Source: an uncultured Butyrivibrio sp.
Lineage (GTDB): Bacteria; Bacillota; Clostridia; Lachnospirales; Lachnospiraceae
Assembly (NCBI GenBank): GCA_910577605.1
Contig: CAJTON010000001.1
Coordinates: 36,306-43,708, forward strand
DNA: 7,403 nucleotides
Reading direction: 5' to 3'
Shown: piece after piece, positions 6,152 through 7,403 of the stretch
Numbering within the stretch: the first letter of the stretch is position 1
Layout: each line of letters opens with the position of its first letter
Made by a program: the position numbers and the translations under genes
The notes under the pieces: generated by a model
The model's database searches: none
What the model was told of the DNA's origin: nothing
What the model saw: the letters and a program-made list of their open reading frames with translations, nothing else

Positions 6152-7403
6152 ATGTGCGGAATAGTAGGGTATATAGGACACAGGGATTGCGGCGACGTTC
6201 TTATCGACGGACTGCGCAAGCTCGAATACAGGGGATATGATTCGGCGGGCATAGCCGTTTTTGAGAACAACAGGATCGTTGTGGAAAAATGTCAGGGTAA
6301 GCTCGACAATCTTGTGAATAAGATGAAGGCGGACGGAAAGCCTTCGGGACACTGCGGCATCGGTCATACGAGATGGGCGACGCACGGAGAACCCTCCGAC
6401 ATTAATTCCCATCCCCACGGCAACAAGAGGGTGTCGGTCGTTCACAACGGCATTATTGAGAATTACGCCGGGATCAAATCATTTCTTGAGGAACAGGGGT
6501 ACAGCTTTGTCAGCCAGACAGATACGGAAACGGTGGCGAAGCTACTTGACTATTATTATAACGGAGACCCGGTCGATACTATAATAAAAGTGATCGCGGA
6601 AATTGAGGGCTCGTATGCGTTCGGCATCGTTTTCAGGGATTTTCCTGACAGGATCTACGCGGCGCGCAAGGACAGCCCGCTCATCATAGGAGTCGGAAAC
6701 GGCGAGAATTTCATAGCCTCCGACGTGCCCGCTATTCTTAATTACACAAGGGATTACTATCTTCTTGAGCAGGAGGAGGTAGCGGTCTTATCCGCTGATA
6801 AAATCAAAATATACGATATTCACAAGGAACTCATACAAAAAGAGCTTCAGACGGCGGACTGGGACGTTGATTCAGCGCAGAAGGGCGGCTACGAGCATTT
6901 CATGCTCAAGGAGATACACGAGCAGCCGAACGCTATAAAGACAACGATAACGCCGAGGATAACGGACGGAATGCCTGATTTTTCAGAGTGCGGGCTTACC
7001 GACGAGGTACTTGCCTCGTACAAGGGCATATATATCGTAGCCTGCGGAACTGCGATGCACGCGGGAATGGTCGGCAAATATGTTATAGAAAAGCTTGCGA
7101 GAGTTCCGGTCACAGTTGACATGGCGTCGGAATTCCGTTACCGCGATCCCATCATAGGCGATGGCGATCTTGTTATACTTATCTCACAGTCGGGAGAGAC
7201 CGCCGACACGAAGGAGGCGCTTAAAATTTCACGCCAGAAGGGAGCAAAGACGCTTGCGCTCGTGAACGTAAAGGGTTCGTCGATAGCAAGGGAGGCTGAT
7301 ATGGTCATGTACACTCACGCGGGACCTGAAATCTCCGTGGCTTCAACGAAGGCGTTTACGGTACAGCTTTCGATGATGTATCTTTTCGCTTTCAAGCTTG
7401 CTT
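6152..7403 (+). CDS. glmS: Glutamine--fructose-6-phosphate aminotransferase (isomerizing), 5' part
   Basis: The frame runs from ATG 6152 to the window edge with no stop. It gives 417 residues of a protein usually about 600-610 long; the last third lies outside. GlmS makes glucosamine-6-phosphate from fructose-6-phosphate and glutamine, the first committed step to UDP-GlcNAc and peptidoglycan. The N-terminal glutaminase (class II amidotransferase) shows the nucleophile Cys2 in MCGIVGYIG, YRGYDSAGIA (26-35), GHTRWATHG (71-79), HNGIIENY (98-105) and TDTE (123-126). The linker YEHFMLKEIHEQP (247-259) is canonical. The first SIS (isomerase) domain begins with ACGTAMHAG (297-305) and includes SQSGETADT (345-353) and the ASTKAFT block (397-403). 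AGGAGG (6140-6145) lies six bases before the ATG. The gene starts 13 bases after topB, leaving no leader for a glmS ribozyme. Confidence 0.97.
   Translation, partial: MCGIVGYIGHRDCGDVLIDGLRKLEYRGYDSAGIAVFENNRIVVEKCQGKLDNLVNKMKADGKPSGHCGIGHTRWATHGEPSDINSHPHGNKRVSVVHNGIIENYAGIKSFLEEQGYSFVSQTDTETVAKLLDYYYNGDPVDTIIKVIAEIEGSYAFGIVFRDFPDRIYAARKDSPLIIGVGNGENFIASDVPAILNYTRDYYLLEQEEVAVLSADKIKIYDIHKELIQKELQTADWDVDSAQKGGYEHFMLKEIHEQPNAIKTTITPRITDGMPDFSECGLTDEVLASYKGIYIVACGTAMHAGMVGKYVIEKLARVPVTVDMASEFRYRDPIIGDGDLVILISQSGETADTKEALKISRQKGAKTLALVNVKGSSIAREADMVMYTHAGPEISVASTKAFTVQLSMMYLFAFKLA

Noticed and set aside
5515..6270. Minus-strand open frame (251 codons) opposite the topB end and glmS start
   Set aside because: It spans two convincing plus-strand genes, has no family motif, and has the composition expected of the complement of coding sequence.

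Overview
This window looks like an ordinary stretch of chromosome from a Bacillota bacterium, most likely a member of the Clostridia of moderate GC (roughly half GC by eye). That assignment is inferred from three things: the strong AGGAGG-type ribosome binding sites, the tight same-strand gene packing, and the Clostridia-like flavour of the QueA, GalM, type IA topoisomerase and GlmS sequences. No rRNA, tRNA, CRISPR array, insertion sequence or phage gene is visible, and no stretch longer than about 70 bases lacks a gene.

Layout, all on the + strand: (1) the 3' half of queA (tRNA queuosine biosynthesis), cut by the left edge; (2) a small single-domain PilZ protein, a likely c-di-GMP sensor; (3) a short hairpin that may end or attenuate this first unit; (4) an aldose 1-epimerase (galM); (5) a YfbR-type HD-domain 5'-deoxynucleotidase, 9 bases after galM; (6) an ATPase of the ATPase_2/DUF234 family, 22 bases after yfbR; (7) a topoisomerase III-like type IA enzyme, 69 bases later; (8) the 5' two thirds of glmS (glucosamine-6-phosphate synthase), 13 bases after the topoisomerase and cut by the right edge.

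The genes are mostly housekeeping and do not form one pathway: tRNA modification, second-messenger sensing, sugar anomer interconversion, nucleotide clean-up, DNA topology and amino-sugar synthesis. The close spacing from galM to glmS suggests that at least parts are co-transcribed. I do not see a convincing new multi-gene system.

The item most worth a second look is the DUF234-family ATPase. It keeps Walker A but departs from the family pattern at Walker B, at the strand that follows it, and at the acidic/lysine motif of its C-terminal nuclease-like domain. Secondary points are the lack of room for a glmS ribozyme upstream of glmS, the Asp-to-Gly TOPRIM variant in a topoisomerase without zinc fingers, and the isolated PilZ gene beside queA.
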